In this document: positions 49,797-59,263 of the stretch, piece after piece
How positions within the stretch are numbered: position 1 is the first letter of the stretch
Layout: each line of letters begins with the position of its first letter
Source: Flaccisagitta enflata
Lineage: Eukaryota; Chaetognatha; Sagittoidea; Aphragmophora
DNA length: 64,000 nt
Direction: 5' to 3'
NCBI GenBank assembly: GCA_965153355.1
Contig: OZ231126.1
Coordinates: forward strand, 52,018,001-52,082,000
Program-made: the position numbers and the translations under genes
Notes under the pieces: model-generated
Database searches by the model: none
Seen by the model: the letters and a program-made list of their open reading frames with translations, nothing else
Told to the model about the DNA's origin: nothing

Positions 49797-50207
49797 CTAC
49801 GCGAATCAAAAAAAAAGCCGCACCCTTTTGTAGCTGACTAGAAGAGACACAAAAAATTAATTCAAAGTTTTTTTATTCAACTGATTTTGAAGATTTTTGA
49901 ATTTGCTTTCATTCTAGACCAACCCCAGGACTGTATCTCAAACCGTTAAGGAGATAGAGCTTGCTAAAGTGAACCTCTCTTTTGCAGAAATGCTCATTTT
50001 TCAATAGGATTGCAAAACTGAAAGTGGTTATGTTTTCACTCTTTTTTATGCCATTTCTAAACGAATAAAGCTAGAAATACCAGATTGGAGCCAAATGAAA
50101 GATCTCTTTGAGATCTTCAAAATGGTCTAAGATTTTGTATAAATATTTTGAAATTTAATATGATAAATTGTCATTTAAAAGTGCGGCTTTTTTATTGATT
50201 CGCGTAG
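49797..50207. mobile_element. TA-flanked MITE, copy M8
   Basis: CTACGCGAATCAAAAAAAAA then GCCGCAC at the left and its inverse GTGCGGCTTTTTTATTGATT then CGCGTAG at the right, with TA on both sides. It contains CCATTTCTAAACGAATAAAG. Same family as M6 and M7; nested in M9. Confidence 0.82.
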
Positions 50208-50690
50208 TATGTGGCTCAAGCCGTTTAGAAATGAAAGCAATTCAAAAAAAAATCTTTCAGAATCAAAATCATATCCAAAAACCTTCTCCTCTAAATGCTC
50301 AGTTCACTTCAAATTGATGTTGTGACTTGAATATTTGACCCAGACCCATGAAATTTTTACACAAAAAACCTGAGCTCATGTGCTCTTTGAATCTTTTTTC
50401 AGAACCATTTTTGCACTTTGAGACGCAGAATGCTATCGTTTTCTTATATCTAATTTGGCATGATACACCTTGTAATAACCCTTTCCTCTCCTTCACCAAT
50501 TCTCCAAAGACCATACCTAAATCTGTTGCTTCCTTCTTTGGTTGCCTTTTTTTTTCTCCTTCGTCTCTTCGATAAACCCTCAATTGACTCTTTCTTCACC
50601 CCAGTTTCTTATGGGCCAACGAAATCACATTATTTTTGGCCTTTTTCTTCCTTTTTTATGCTTCCTTTTTTGAAACATTTTGTTTTCCCT

Positions 50691-50909
50691 TTTTAGTCGC
50701 GGACACGCGACTCTATCAGTCCGTCGGTCCGTCGGTCCGTTGGTCCGTCGGTTCGTCGGTCTGTTGGTCCGTCGGTCCGTTGGTCCATCGGTCTGTTGGT
50801 CCGTTGGTCCGTCGGTCCGTCGGTCCGTAGGTCACAAAACTGTTTTTCGAGGTTTTCCGCTCCTGCCCACCCATCCGCGAATAATGCTGCTGTGTATACG
50901 GCCTTGTTT
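50691..50909 (-). mobile_element. Family H element, copy H26 (GTCGCGGAC subfamily)
   Basis: The minus-strand 5' end is AACAAGGCCGTATACACAGC, word TTCGCGGAT before GGGTGGGC. A long (CCGACGGA)n tract follows. The 3' hairpin AGTCGCGTGTCCGCGACT precedes AAAA. The outer arm keeps GTCCGCGAC, the complement of GTCGCGGAC; the word has decayed at its two outermost bases. Confidence 0.78.
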
Positions 50910-50925
50910 AGCTTCTTCTTCATTT

Positions 50926-51515
50926 TTTTGGGCAGCGGTCTGAAGGGGTCGATGACCTATGCTTTCACACATATGGGGATTTTCTCCTTCTTCTTCTTCT
51001 TCTCCTCATGTCCCCCTCAAATCCCAGTCTTGAGGCCCAAATTCCACTCAAGCCTCAAATCCCAGTCTTGAGGCCCAAATCCCAGCCTCAAGGCCCAAAT
51101 CCTAGCCTCAAGGCCTAAATCCTAGCCTGGAGGCCCAGATTTCAGTCTTGAGGCCCAAATCTCAGCCTCAATGTCAAAATCTCAGCCAAGAGGCCCAGAT
51201 CCTGGCCTTGAGGCCCAGAACTCAGCCTCCAGGCTAGGATTTAGGCCTTGAGGCTAAGATTTGGGCCTTGAGGCTGGGATTTGGGTCCCAAGACTGGGAT
51301 TTGGGCCTTGAGACTGGAATTTGGGCCTCAAGACTGGGATTTGAGGGGGGGACGGAGGAGGAGGAGAAGGAGAAGAAGGAGAAATCCCCCATATGTGCGA
51401 AAGCATAGGTCATCGACCCCTTCGGGGCCGCTGCCCTGCTCCCACCTCAACTTCAACCACAACCTACTTAGGCAGGGCACGGGTACCGCTGACCATCTAA
51501 CGCTTTTGCGACTAT
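50926..51515 (+). mobile_element. Family F fold-back element, copy F10 (full length)
   Basis: Left end GGGCAGCGGTCTGAAGGGGT then CGATGACCTATGCTTTCACA. About 12 units of CCTCAAGGCCCAAATCCCAG follow, then an abrupt polarity reversal at about 51235 (CAGCCTCCAGGCTAGGATTT) and about six inverted units. Next are a G-run, GGAGGAGGAGAAGG, and the inverted left end (ATATGTGCGAAAGCATAGGT; CCCCTTCGGGGCCGCTGCCC). The tail is ACGGGTACCGCTGACCATCT then AACGCTTTTGCGACTATT. The transcript of either strand could fold into one long hairpin. Confidence 0.8.
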
Positions 51516-52104
51516 TTTACATGGGCCATAGCACGTCTATAAGACGGCATGTTCTTCCATCAATCGGTCGGTTGATCTGTTGGTCGGTTACGTAATCGCT
51601 CCAGGATTCACCTGGCGCGCGAATTGGGCTATATTGCGCTTATAACTCATTAACTTCCTCCCTGCTCTCCTTCACCTCTTCCCCTTTTAGGCTTCATCCC
51701 TTCCCCCCCCCCCCACCCCCGATTCCCATTGACTCTGTGTCTATCTTCATGTTGCCTTATTTTTCATTTTGTCACCATCAATTTCAATTTTGTGTTATAA
51801 TCGAAAAAAAGAAATCTGAGGCGTCTGCGGCCCGTCTGAGCCGCGGCTCATCGACCGGCCAACCGACCGATCTGCCGACCGCGCAACCAACCGATCAGCC
51901 GACCGACAGATGAATAAATCTGCGAACCGTCGGAACCGCGCGCGCCCTTAAAAAGCGGCGAAACGTCTTCTGTGCGAACTTAACCATTTGAAATAAAAAA
52001 ATTCATGACTTTTTTTTGAGGCTCCGAAATTTTCTCATCTTTTTGGACGGTCATTTCTTTTTTCGGGAAGAATGGTTTTTTTTCTTTTTTATGTTTTATT
52101 TCCC
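51516..52104. other. Unique stretch with possible H-like fragments
   Basis: GCACGTCTATAAGACGGCAT (51533) followed by GGTCGGTTGATCTGTTGGTC resembles a minus-oriented family H 3' end with another stem. GAGCCGCGGCTC (51838) with CCAACCGACCGATCTGCCGA and GCGCGCCCTTAAAAAG (51939) may be a further diverged copy. No gene recognised. Confidence 0.35.
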
Positions 52105-52690
52105 TTTTGGGCAGCGGCCCCGAAGGGGCCGATGACCTATGCTTTCACACATATGGGAAACTTTCTCCTTCTCCTCCTTCTTCTCCTTCTTCTTCTTCTT
52201 CTTCTCCGCCCCCCCCCCCCCCGGCCCAAATTCTAGCCTCGCGGCTCAAATCCCAGCCTCAAGGCTCAAAACCCAGCCTCGAGGCTCAAATCCCAGCCTC
52301 GAGGCTCAAATCCCAGCCTTGAAGCTCAATTCCCAGCCTCAAGGCTCAAATCCCAGCCTTGAGGCTCAATTCCCAGCCTCGAGGCTCCAATCCCAGTCTC
52401 GAGGCTCAAATCCCAGCCTCGAGGCCCAAAACCTAGCCTCGAGGCTCAAATCCCAGCCTTGAAGCTCAAATCCCAGCCTTGAAGCTCAAATCCCAGCCTC
52501 GAGGCTCAAATCCCAGTCCGGAGGCCTAAATTCCAGCCTCCAGGCCCTAATCCCAGCCTTGAGGCTCAAATAAAAACAGCATAGGTCATTGGCACCTTCG
52601 GGGCCGCTGCCCCTCTAACCACCTCTCCCACACATACACTCACATAGGGGCAACGGGTACCGCTGACCATCTAACGCTTTTGCGACTATT
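52105..52690 (+). mobile_element. Family F element, copy F11
   Basis: Left end GGGCAGCGGCCCCGAAGGGG then CCGATGACCTATGCTTTCAC. A CTTCTCC tract and C-run follow, then about 16 units of CCTCGAGGCTCAAATCCCAG in a single polarity. The inverted end ATAGGTCATTGGCACC, TTCGGGGCCGCTGCCC comes next, then GGGGCAACGGGTACCGCTGA, CCATCTAACGCTTTTGCGAC. The region from about 52560 to the end is the close inverse of the start of F7, so the two belong to one subfamily. Confidence 0.8.
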
Positions 52691-52734
52691 TCTTTTCCTT
52701 CAGCCTTATTTTTTTCACTTTGACTTTATCTTCA

Positions 52735-53008
52735 CAGGGGTGTATAAAGTTGAGCGGCATTTGATTTCTTTCCCCCCCCCCTGGTCTTTGATTTCCTTTC
52801 CCGCCGGGTCGAAAAATTGTTTGATTTTCCACCCCATAGAGTATAAATATAGTATAAATATGGTCAGATTAGTGTAAAATAGTGTCGTAGTAGTACAATA
52901 CTATCTTTTGGAACTGTCTAAAGTGCAAGATCTTCAAAAATTTTGTTTTTTCTTCTTTTCCACCCTTTGATTTTTTTCATCTCCAAACCTAAACATTATA
53001 CACCCCTG
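52735..53008 (+). mobile_element. hAT-type MITE, copy 2, 8-bp target duplication
   Basis: Ends CAGGGGTGTATAAAGTTGAG and the complement of AACATTATACACCCCTG. Perfect 8-bp duplication TATCTTCA at 52727-52734 and 53009-53016. The interior shares the C-run, GATTTCCTTTCCCGCC and CTATCTTTTGGAACTGTC phrases with copy 1. No coding capacity. Confidence 0.92.
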
Positions 53009-53106
53009 TATCTTCATCTTTTTTTTATTTCATCTGCTATTCATCGTCATCGTTATCGCCATTTTTCTCACTTGATATTGATGTTCCTCTTTTTCTTCTT
53101 CATCTT

Positions 53107-53639
53107 TATTGGATATTTCTAGCGTGAGAATTGAGTAGCTTATCCTTTCCGTCTATCGAAAAGCACGTGGTTGAATCAAAAACATTTATTTCATCGCATC
53201 GACACGTCAAATCTACAAAAGGGGCAAAAAGGGGGAGAAACCATTAGGCTTTGCTAAAGGGCGTAAAGAAATACAAACAATTTAATACACAGGACTCAAT
53301 ATCAACTTCAACTTACTATGGTCGGACGATCCACATGGCACCACGAACTGCTACTGACAAACGAACGCGCGCTCCGGTATTTAAGAGCAAATACAAAAAG
53401 TAGTTCCAAAACTCAACCCTCACCCACGCGGACAAATACTTCTGGAGTGACAGTGAAGCGGTACAAAAACGGGTGACGCAATGCCCAAATATGGCAATAA
53501 GGATAAAGCGTGCGCGGATGAATACAAACATGATGACGTCAGCCAATGAACGACGAGTGAACGACTAATGAACATTCACGAGGCATAAACCACGATGCTA
53601 AAGATGGCGGGCTACAAAAAGAGCATCGACTATCACACA
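53107..53639 (-). repeat. BEL/Pao 3' LTR
   Basis: Minus-strand start TGTGTGATAGTCGATGC, end GAAATATCCAATA. A TATA-like CTTAAATA lies on the minus strand near 53380 and an AATAAA poly(A) signal at 53185-53190, about 195 bp downstream, which is a plausible promoter-to-R-region order. Confidence 0.95.
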
Positions 53640-53650
53640 CCCCCATCTAG
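53640..53650 (-). promoter_or_regulatory. Polypurine tract of the BEL/Pao element
   Basis: Minus strand CTAGATGGGGG directly abuts the TGTGTG start of the 3' LTR, the expected position for the plus-strand primer. Confidence 0.6.
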
Positions 53651-53786
53651 AAATCAAACAAAGGCAGATTTCTACCCAATACTAAACTACCCACAACCCA
53701 TCCAAACCCATGAATGAGATAACAAAAAAAACTAACTGCATGAACAATAATAACGTAAGGCGCAACACGAGAACGATGAAGTAAAG
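53651..53786 (-). other. Untranslated 3' region of the BEL/Pao element
   Basis: About 135 bp between the pol stop codon and the polypurine tract. No further frame. Confidence 0.6.
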
Positions 53787-56393
53787 TCATTCATCTCCCC
53801 CACCATCGATGACCACCTCCTCCACCTTCTCATCTTCCCCTTCGCGCTCGAGGAGGATTATCTTCCTGACGTCACGTTCAAGGGATTGACCGGATGAGGT
53901 TCGGATGTGGACACGACGAACGAGTCCATCTTCACTGGGGACGACGCCCATAACGATGGCCAAAGGCCAGCGTTCCCTGGGCAATGATTCTTCTACGTGG
54001 AGGACGAGATCACCTTTGGCGATGTTGCGTTGGCGACAGATCCACTTGGACCTCTTCTGGAGACTTGCGACATATTCGGTGGTCCACTGCTTCCAAAACG
54101 AGTCAAGGATTGGACGAAGGACATCTTTCGATCGACGCAGCTCCGTTCCAGTGAGCGGCACCGATGGGAGAGCGTCAGACGAAAGGACCAGATGAGACAT
54201 CGCTGGGTTGAGGAAATGCGCTGGCGTCAGTGGCCGGAGATCTTGAGGATCCGAGGAGAATCGCGTCAACGGGCGGCGGTTGACGATCCCTGCGGCGACT
54301 TGGACGATAGTGCGAAAGCGTTCGTATTGGATATCACTGGGGGTCAGCCCCGAGGTGATACCTCCAATGGTCTTCTTCACCACTCCAACGAGACGTTCCC
54401 AACTTCCACCTTGATGTGGCGCATGAGGCGGGATGAAGATCCACTCGATGCCCACTGGCCGAGGAAATACAACGGACTCGGGCACGTTCTTCCACTCGGC
54501 GAGCATTGACTGCAGCAAATTGTTGGCGCCGATGAGATTGGTCCCCTGATCGCTGTGGAGACGCTTGACGGAAGGGTAGAAGGAGTGAAAACGCTGTAAG
54601 GTTTCGATGAACGTCTGAGCTTCCAAATCCTTCACTACTTCAAGATAGACTGCTCTGACTCGCATGCAGCAGAACAACACCACCCACACCTTCTTCCCAT
54701 AACGGCCAGACTTAACTGAGATGGGGCCGAAGAGATCCACTCCGGTGTCTGTGAAGGGCGGCGCGACTTCAATGCGATAAGACGGGAGCGGCGCCATCTG
54801 TTGCTGCTCCGGATGACGATGGCGGCGGCAACAAGTGAGACATCGCCAAAGAACCTTCTTGACGGCTTGGCGACCCTTAATGATCCAAAACTGACGGCGT
54901 AGCTCGGAGAGAACGTATTCGATGCCGGCGTGACCAAATTCCTCATGAATGAATTTGATGAGATGATTAACAAGAGGATCTTCATAAGGCAGAATCAATG
55001 GATGAGACACTTCAAATGCCTCTTGGCAGAGACCCAACCTTCCTCCAACTCGGAGAAATCCCTTGTCATCAACAAATGGGTTCAACTGGCGCAAGGATGA
55101 AGCTGACCTGTTGAGAACTCTCTTGATCCTCCTCTTCTTCACAGTCCCTTCGGTGTAGACTGTGATTTCCGCTTGGAAATGGCGACGTTGGCAGTCTCGA
55201 ATGAGGAGATCCTTGGCATCTTGCATCTCCGAGGCACTGGGAAGAGAAGAGAATGCGAGATTGAACTTGTCAGATTTGCGGGAGCGGCCCACAAACCTGA
55301 GGACGTAACTGACAATGCGCATGATCGATGTGAAATTACTTTTGCGACGTAGCAAATTTTCCAAGCAACCAATGACAACAGGGTTACTTTCCTGAACTGA
55401 TGGATCAGCGGCGTCGGATGCCCCCACCGTGGCTTCATCAGGGACAGGAAGCAAAGGCCACTCATCTTCAGGACAGGCGATGAAGCGCGGACCTTCGTGA
55501 AACAGCTTCCAGGCTTCGGTGTCGTCAGGCATGGCACCTCGGGAGACGACGTCGGCAGGGTTAAGACCAGTAGGCACCCATCTCCACTGCTTTGGCGGAG
55601 CATCTGGATGGGTAAGGTGAATCTTGTTAAGACGGTTGGCAACAAACACGGGATGCTTACCATCCTTGCCTTGGATCCAGAAGTAAACTGTCGTGGAATC
55701 CGTGAAGAAGTATTCGCGGGAGATCCGGACATCAATGTCTTCCCTGATCTGCGTTGACAATTCCACTCCAGTGACGGCAGCCTGCAACTCCAACCTAGGA
55801 ATTGATCCATTGACGTCGACGTTGGTCTCCTTAGTTGGCGAGACGCGTGACCTAGCTGCAACCCAAATGACTTGGCCTGTGGCCTCAATAACAAAGAAAG
55901 AAACGGCGCCGTAGCCGATGATCGAGGCATCAGTGAATGTGATGAGGATAACGGGTTGGCCATGATAGGTCAAACCAAATGATCGGACAATAGGCAAAGA
56001 CTGTAATTGCTCCATACCTTGGAACCACTTCTCCACTCTGGCGTCAACTTCAGGCGGCAGCGGCGGATCCCAGCCAAACTTGGCGGCGCACAACTCCTGG
56101 TTCATCTTCTTTCCCAGCAACGTGTAGGGAGCAACTTGGCCGAGAGGGTCGAAGATACCCATCACCACGGAGAGAACGCGTTTTCGAGTCCATGGACCCC
56201 CACCACTTTTCGCGGCGGACTTGATGCGAAAAGTATCCTCCATTGGGTCATACTTGACCCCGAGCACAGATGTTGAAGGGAGCGGCCCTTGTCCCTTAAA
56301 TCCCTCGGCTTTGAGATCTGCGGGGATGGAATCTAAGACGGCTTGAGAGTTAGCGACAAATTTTGTCAATGGGAAACCACCACGAGCGCACAA
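53787..56393 (-). CDS. BEL/Pao Pol, second part: RT end, RNase H, integrase
   Basis: 868 codons; the nominal start is a TTG, not a real initiation site, because this frame continues the RT of the upstream frame after a one-base shift near 56380-56390. Residues 1-45 (CARGGFPLTKF) finish the RT. RNase H: FTDAS 153-157, RLELQAA 200-206, FFTDST 229-234, LNPADVVSRG 277-286. The integrase zinc-binding region has HEEFGH 483-488 and CLTCC 518-522. The catalytic triad is D553 (GVDLFGP), D615 (HSDQGTN) and E666 (GSWERLVG). The C-terminal ~90 residues match the DUF5641-type tail usual in this superfamily. All catalytic residues are present, so the protein part is not decayed except for the frame break. 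Confidence 0.95.
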   Translation of the reverse strand: MCARGGFPLTKFVANSQAVLDSIPADLKAEGFKGQGPLPSTSVLGVKYDPMEDTFRIKSAAKSGGGPWTRKRVLSVVMGIFDPLGQVAPYTLLGKKMNQELCAAKFGWDPPLPPEVDARVEKWFQGMEQLQSLPIVRSFGLTYHGQPVILITFTDASIIGYGAVSFFVIEATGQVIWVAARSRVSPTKETNVDVNGSIPRLELQAAVTGVELSTQIREDIDVRISREYFFTDSTTVYFWIQGKDGKHPVFVANRLNKIHLTHPDAPPKQWRWVPTGLNPADVVSRGAMPDDTEAWKLFHEGPRFIACPEDEWPLLPVPDEATVGASDAADPSVQESNPVVIGCLENLLRRKSNFTSIMRIVSYVLRFVGRSRKSDKFNLAFSSLPSASEMQDAKDLLIRDCQRRHFQAEITVYTEGTVKKRRIKRVLNRSASSLRQLNPFVDDKGFLRVGGRLGLCQEAFEVSHPLILPYEDPLVNHLIKFIHEEFGHAGIEYVLSELRRQFWIIKGRQAVKKVLWRCLTCCRRHRHPEQQQMAPLPSYRIEVAPPFTDTGVDLFGPISVKSGRYGKKVWVVLFCCMRVRAVYLEVVKDLEAQTFIETLQRFHSFYPSVKRLHSDQGTNLIGANNLLQSMLAEWKNVPESVVFPRPVGIEWIFIPPHAPHQGGSWERLVGVVKKTIGGITSGLTPSDIQYERFRTIVQVAAGIVNRRPLTRFSSDPQDLRPLTPAHFLNPAMSHLVLSSDALPSVPLTGTELRRSKDVLRPILDSFWKQWTTEYVASLQKRSKWICRQRNIAKGDLVLHVEESLPRERWPLAIVMGVVPSEDGLVRRVHIRTSSGQSLERDVRKIILLEREGEDEKVEEVVIDGGGDE

Positions 56394-59263
56394 ATCAATA
56401 AGCCACGAACCAACTCAATGCTACTTTCCTCTGTGGGAGAAGATGTCGGGACATCGTCGACGTAGGCTCGAAGGATCGCCTCGATGACCTCCCTGGCGAA
56501 ATCGGCGCCATTGACTTCTGCGTTGTAGCGAATGGCGAAGGAATTTATTGCAGTTGAGCAGGCAGATCCGAAGATATTGCGGCACATTCGGATGCACTCG
56601 AGGACATCTTCATGACCGGGCAACCACCTGAAGAACCTAAGGGCATCGCGATCTTCTGGAGGGATGAGAATCTGATGAAAACATGACTTGATGTCACCAC
56701 ATGCGAAGAAATTGTATCTGCGCGCGTTTGACAAAGCGTTAAAGATTGTGACATTTGATCCCTCACCAGTTAACAACATAGAATTCAGACTCACGCCAAA
56801 ACTTTCAGCAGCGCCATCTAGACAAAACCTGTGCTTGCCCTTGCGCTCACTAAGGACACCCGGGAGATACCACAGAATGTCGGATGTTGGGGCACTCATG
56901 TCAACAACTTCAGCCCAACCTTCAGCGAGGAGCTTCTCCACTGAGTCTTCAACCACCCTCTTGAGATGCGGAGTCTTGGAGAGTCGACGAACCATCTTGA
57001 CCGTCCGAACACGTGCGGTAGCCTCTGATGCTGCGGATGGCATTAGGGCGGCGGTCGTCTCGCGATCTTTGTCCCACAGGAGTCCTACTTGAATCCTCCC
57101 GTCGACAAACTTGCAAGAGGACTTCATCATGTCTTCAGCGCGCTGATCTTGACGCGATCTTCCAACCTTGGCGGACGGCGCATCCGGGAAATCGGCGCGA
57201 AAATATTTCTCCAATTGGTCGTTCAACTGCTTCCCTTTGTCGAAGGAAACGTAAGCGGCCCACGCAGACTTTGATGGGCGGTCGATTGGGCCCATCAACG
57301 ACCAACCAAATGGCGATCTCAGCGCGACCGGGGAGGATCGATTAAGGATTCGAGCCTCGTAATGGACAAAGGCAGGTGCTAGGTCAGTACCAATCAGAAT
57401 TGAAATGTTATCAGAATCCAACTCAATCAACTTAACACCTTCCATGTAATCAAACTTGTCAACATGATGCTGTCGAGCAATATGACCTGGCTTGAATGGC
57501 AAAGACTTGACGACGTAGGCTTCGACGCCATCCAGAACCGTCCTGGGATCCACGAGCGACTGGAGCAAGAATGTTGCGACATCCCTTTGACCCGATGAGG
57601 AAGAGCCCAGTCCATTCAGCGTAACGAACTGCTGTCGAGTCCCGATGTTGAACTTGCGCTGGAAATCTTGGGTGATTAGCGTCTTATTGGAGCCCGTATC
57701 GTACAAGGCGTAAACTGAGGTGGACCTACCACCAGGGAGATTAACTTTAACAGCAAGAACTGGGCGGAAACAATCAACATTTGATACAGCTGCCGTCACA
57801 TTAACCTGACCTTCGAGGGGAGCGGCCCCTGTATCTGCTGGAGTTGGATCCACCACTTGGGTTCCGGAAAGCTGAAGGAGACGATTCTGCACATCCACAT
57901 TGGATCCGGCTGGCATCACGTTGACCATCCCACTGCTTGAGGAAGGGACTTGAGAGCTCTGAGAGGTAAGAGGAGCAGCATGAAGGAGAATATTGTGACC
58001 AAATCGATTGCACAATAAACATTGGACTTTCTCACGACATTTCCCAATCTGATAGTTCCTGCCGAAACACTTCAGGCAGAGACGCTGCTTGAACAGAAAT
58101 TGCTTCCTTTCTGGTACACTCAACTCACTGAACTTGGGACATCCATCCAAAAGATGGGCATCTGAACAATACAAACAAACTGGACTTAACTGCTGTGTCT
58201 GTTGAGACCACTGGATGCTGCTGGGAACCCACTGATGCTGCTGCTGCGTCGACGAGGATGCGCGCGGCTGCTGCGGCGTCGACGATGATGTACGCGGCTG
58301 CTGCGGCGTCGAAAAGCGAGGCTGCTGCTGCTGCGGGCGGCGCTGGGAGATACCCAGCTCGTTTGCTTCCATGGCGGCGATGTTGGCCTTGGAGAATGGT
58401 GATGGTTTCGACGGAGCGGCCGTCTTTGGCAAACCTTTGAAACTAGGAGAAGAAGAGGGAGATGATGATGAGGCAGGCTTACTTTCAACCAACTCCACCA
58501 TGCCAAAGCTCCTGCTGATTTCCTTGAACCAGTCTTTCAGAAACTTGAGCAAAAAATCTACATTGACCTTTTCTCCCTTATCCTCTGCTGTACCAGAGAC
58601 CTTAGAGAATTTCTCCTTGAGCTTGTAACTTAACCTTTTCTTTACGATGGACACTACTGTGGCCTTCAATTCCAAAAATGAATCATCTTTCGTCGCCTTT
58701 GCAAAGGCTGCCATCTCCTTAATCTCTTGGATTAACTCTTTGACTGCCTCAGGTGAATTAGTTGGGATCTCCTTTCCCTCCAAAATCTTGGCCAAATTGC
58801 CCTCGGCTTTTCCTTGCCTTTTCCCATAGAAAAACTTCAACTCTTCCAAGGCCTCTTTCAAAGCTTCCGACTTATCTGTGTTGTAGATGTAAGTGGAGAT
58901 CATCTTGTGGGCTTCACCGGCGGTCCAGTCTTGAAGGGCCACAAATTGTTCGGCGTCGGAGACTCCTTGAAGATCCATGACTTGGCTACGAAACTTGACA
59001 ATGAAGCGAGAGTACGCCTCTGTGCCACCACTAAACTTTTCAGAGGCAGCTGGCGTCGTATTCTTCAATCGTTGACTGCCCACCAGTTGAGATATGTCGG
59101 CGGGTTGCAGCGGGCGGTGACGGAGCAGCCGTCGTTCCCTCGATGTCGATATTCGCGATACATTCGGCCAAATCCTCGTCGAGGCCTCCCTCGATTGCCG
59201 CTTGGAGAATTGCGCGTTTCTTGCTTTTGAGTTGTTGAGCCAGCTTAAACTTTTCCAGCTCAA
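56366..59263 (-). CDS. BEL/Pao Gag-Pol, first part: Gag core, zinc knuckles, protease, RT
   Basis: 965 codons, of which about the first 73 overlap the upstream frame and look spurious; real homology starts at EKFSGGTEAYSRF (residues 75-87). DUF1759-type Gag core runs about 76-250. Pro/Gln/Ser-rich linker 265-355. Cys-rich repeats include CLKCFGRNYQIGKC (about 397-410) and CLLCNRFGHNILLH (about 416-429). The aspartic protease has ALYDTGSNKTLI near 520. RT runs from about 760, with AYVDD at about 931-935. The frame runs out just after the catalytic box (56366) and the rest of RT continues one frame back. Frame relations: +1 from the upstream Gag frame, -1 into the downstream frame. Confidence 0.95.
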   Translation of the reverse strand: MSWKSLSWLNNSKARNAQFSKRQSREASTRIWPNVSRISTSRERRLLRHRPLQPADISQLVGSQRLKNTTPAASEKFSGGTEAYSRFIVKFRSQVMDLQGVSDAEQFVALQDWTAGEAHKMISTYIYNTDKSEALKEALEELKFFYGKRQGKAEGNLAKILEGKEIPTNSPEAVKELIQEIKEMAAFAKATKDDSFLELKATVVSIVKKRLSYKLKEKFSKVSGTAEDKGEKVNVDFLLKFLKDWFKEISRSFGMVELVESKPASSSSPSSSPSFKGLPKTAAPSKPSPFSKANIAAMEANELGISQRRPQQQQPRFSTPQQPRTSSSTPQQPRASSSTQQQHQWVPSSIQWSQQTQQLSPVCLYCSDAHLLDGCPKFSELSVPERKQFLFKQRLCLKCFGRNYQIGKCREKVQCLLCNRFGHNILLHAAPLTSQSSQVPSSSSGMVNVMPAGSNVDVQNRLLQLSGTQVVDPTPADTGAAPLEGQVNVTAAVSNVDCFRPVLAVKVNLPGGRSTSVYALYDTGSNKTLITQDFQRKFNIGTRQQFVTLNGLGSSSSGQRDVATFLLQSLVDPRTVLDGVEAYVVKSLPFKPGHIARQHHVDKFDYMEGVKLIELDSDNISILIGTDLAPAFVHYEARILNRSSPVALRSPFGWSLMGPIDRPSKSAWAAYVSFDKGKQLNDQLEKYFRADFPDAPSAKVGRSRQDQRAEDMMKSSCKFVDGRIQVGLLWDKDRETTAALMPSAASEATARVRTVKMVRRLSKTPHLKRVVEDSVEKLLAEGWAEVVDMSAPTSDILWYLPGVLSERKGKHRFCLDGAAESFGVSLNSMLLTGEGSNVTIFNALSNARRYNFFACGDIKSCFHQILIPPEDRDALRFFRWLPGHEDVLECIRMCRNIFGSACSTAINSFAIRYNAEVNGADFAREVIEAILRAYVDDVPTSSPTEESSIELVRGLLICALVVVSH

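Larger units (their letters stand above)
49321..50474. mobile_element. Non-autonomous DNA transposon with ~120-bp TIRs, M9
   Basis: TACAGGGTGTATCATGCCAA (49321) through GGTTTTTTGTGTAAC (about 49440) is repeated in inverse, at roughly 80% identity by eye, at 50355-50474 (ending TTGGCATGATACACCTTGTA). TA occurs at both ends. The interior is filled by a minisatellite and the nested MITE M8. No transposase seen. Confidence 0.7.

Noticed and set aside
53316-53546. A 76-codon minus-strand ORF in the LTR, repeated as 79 codons at 60912-61151
   Set aside because: Present in both LTRs only because LTRs are duplicated; it overlaps the presumed promoter region and has no recognisable domain.
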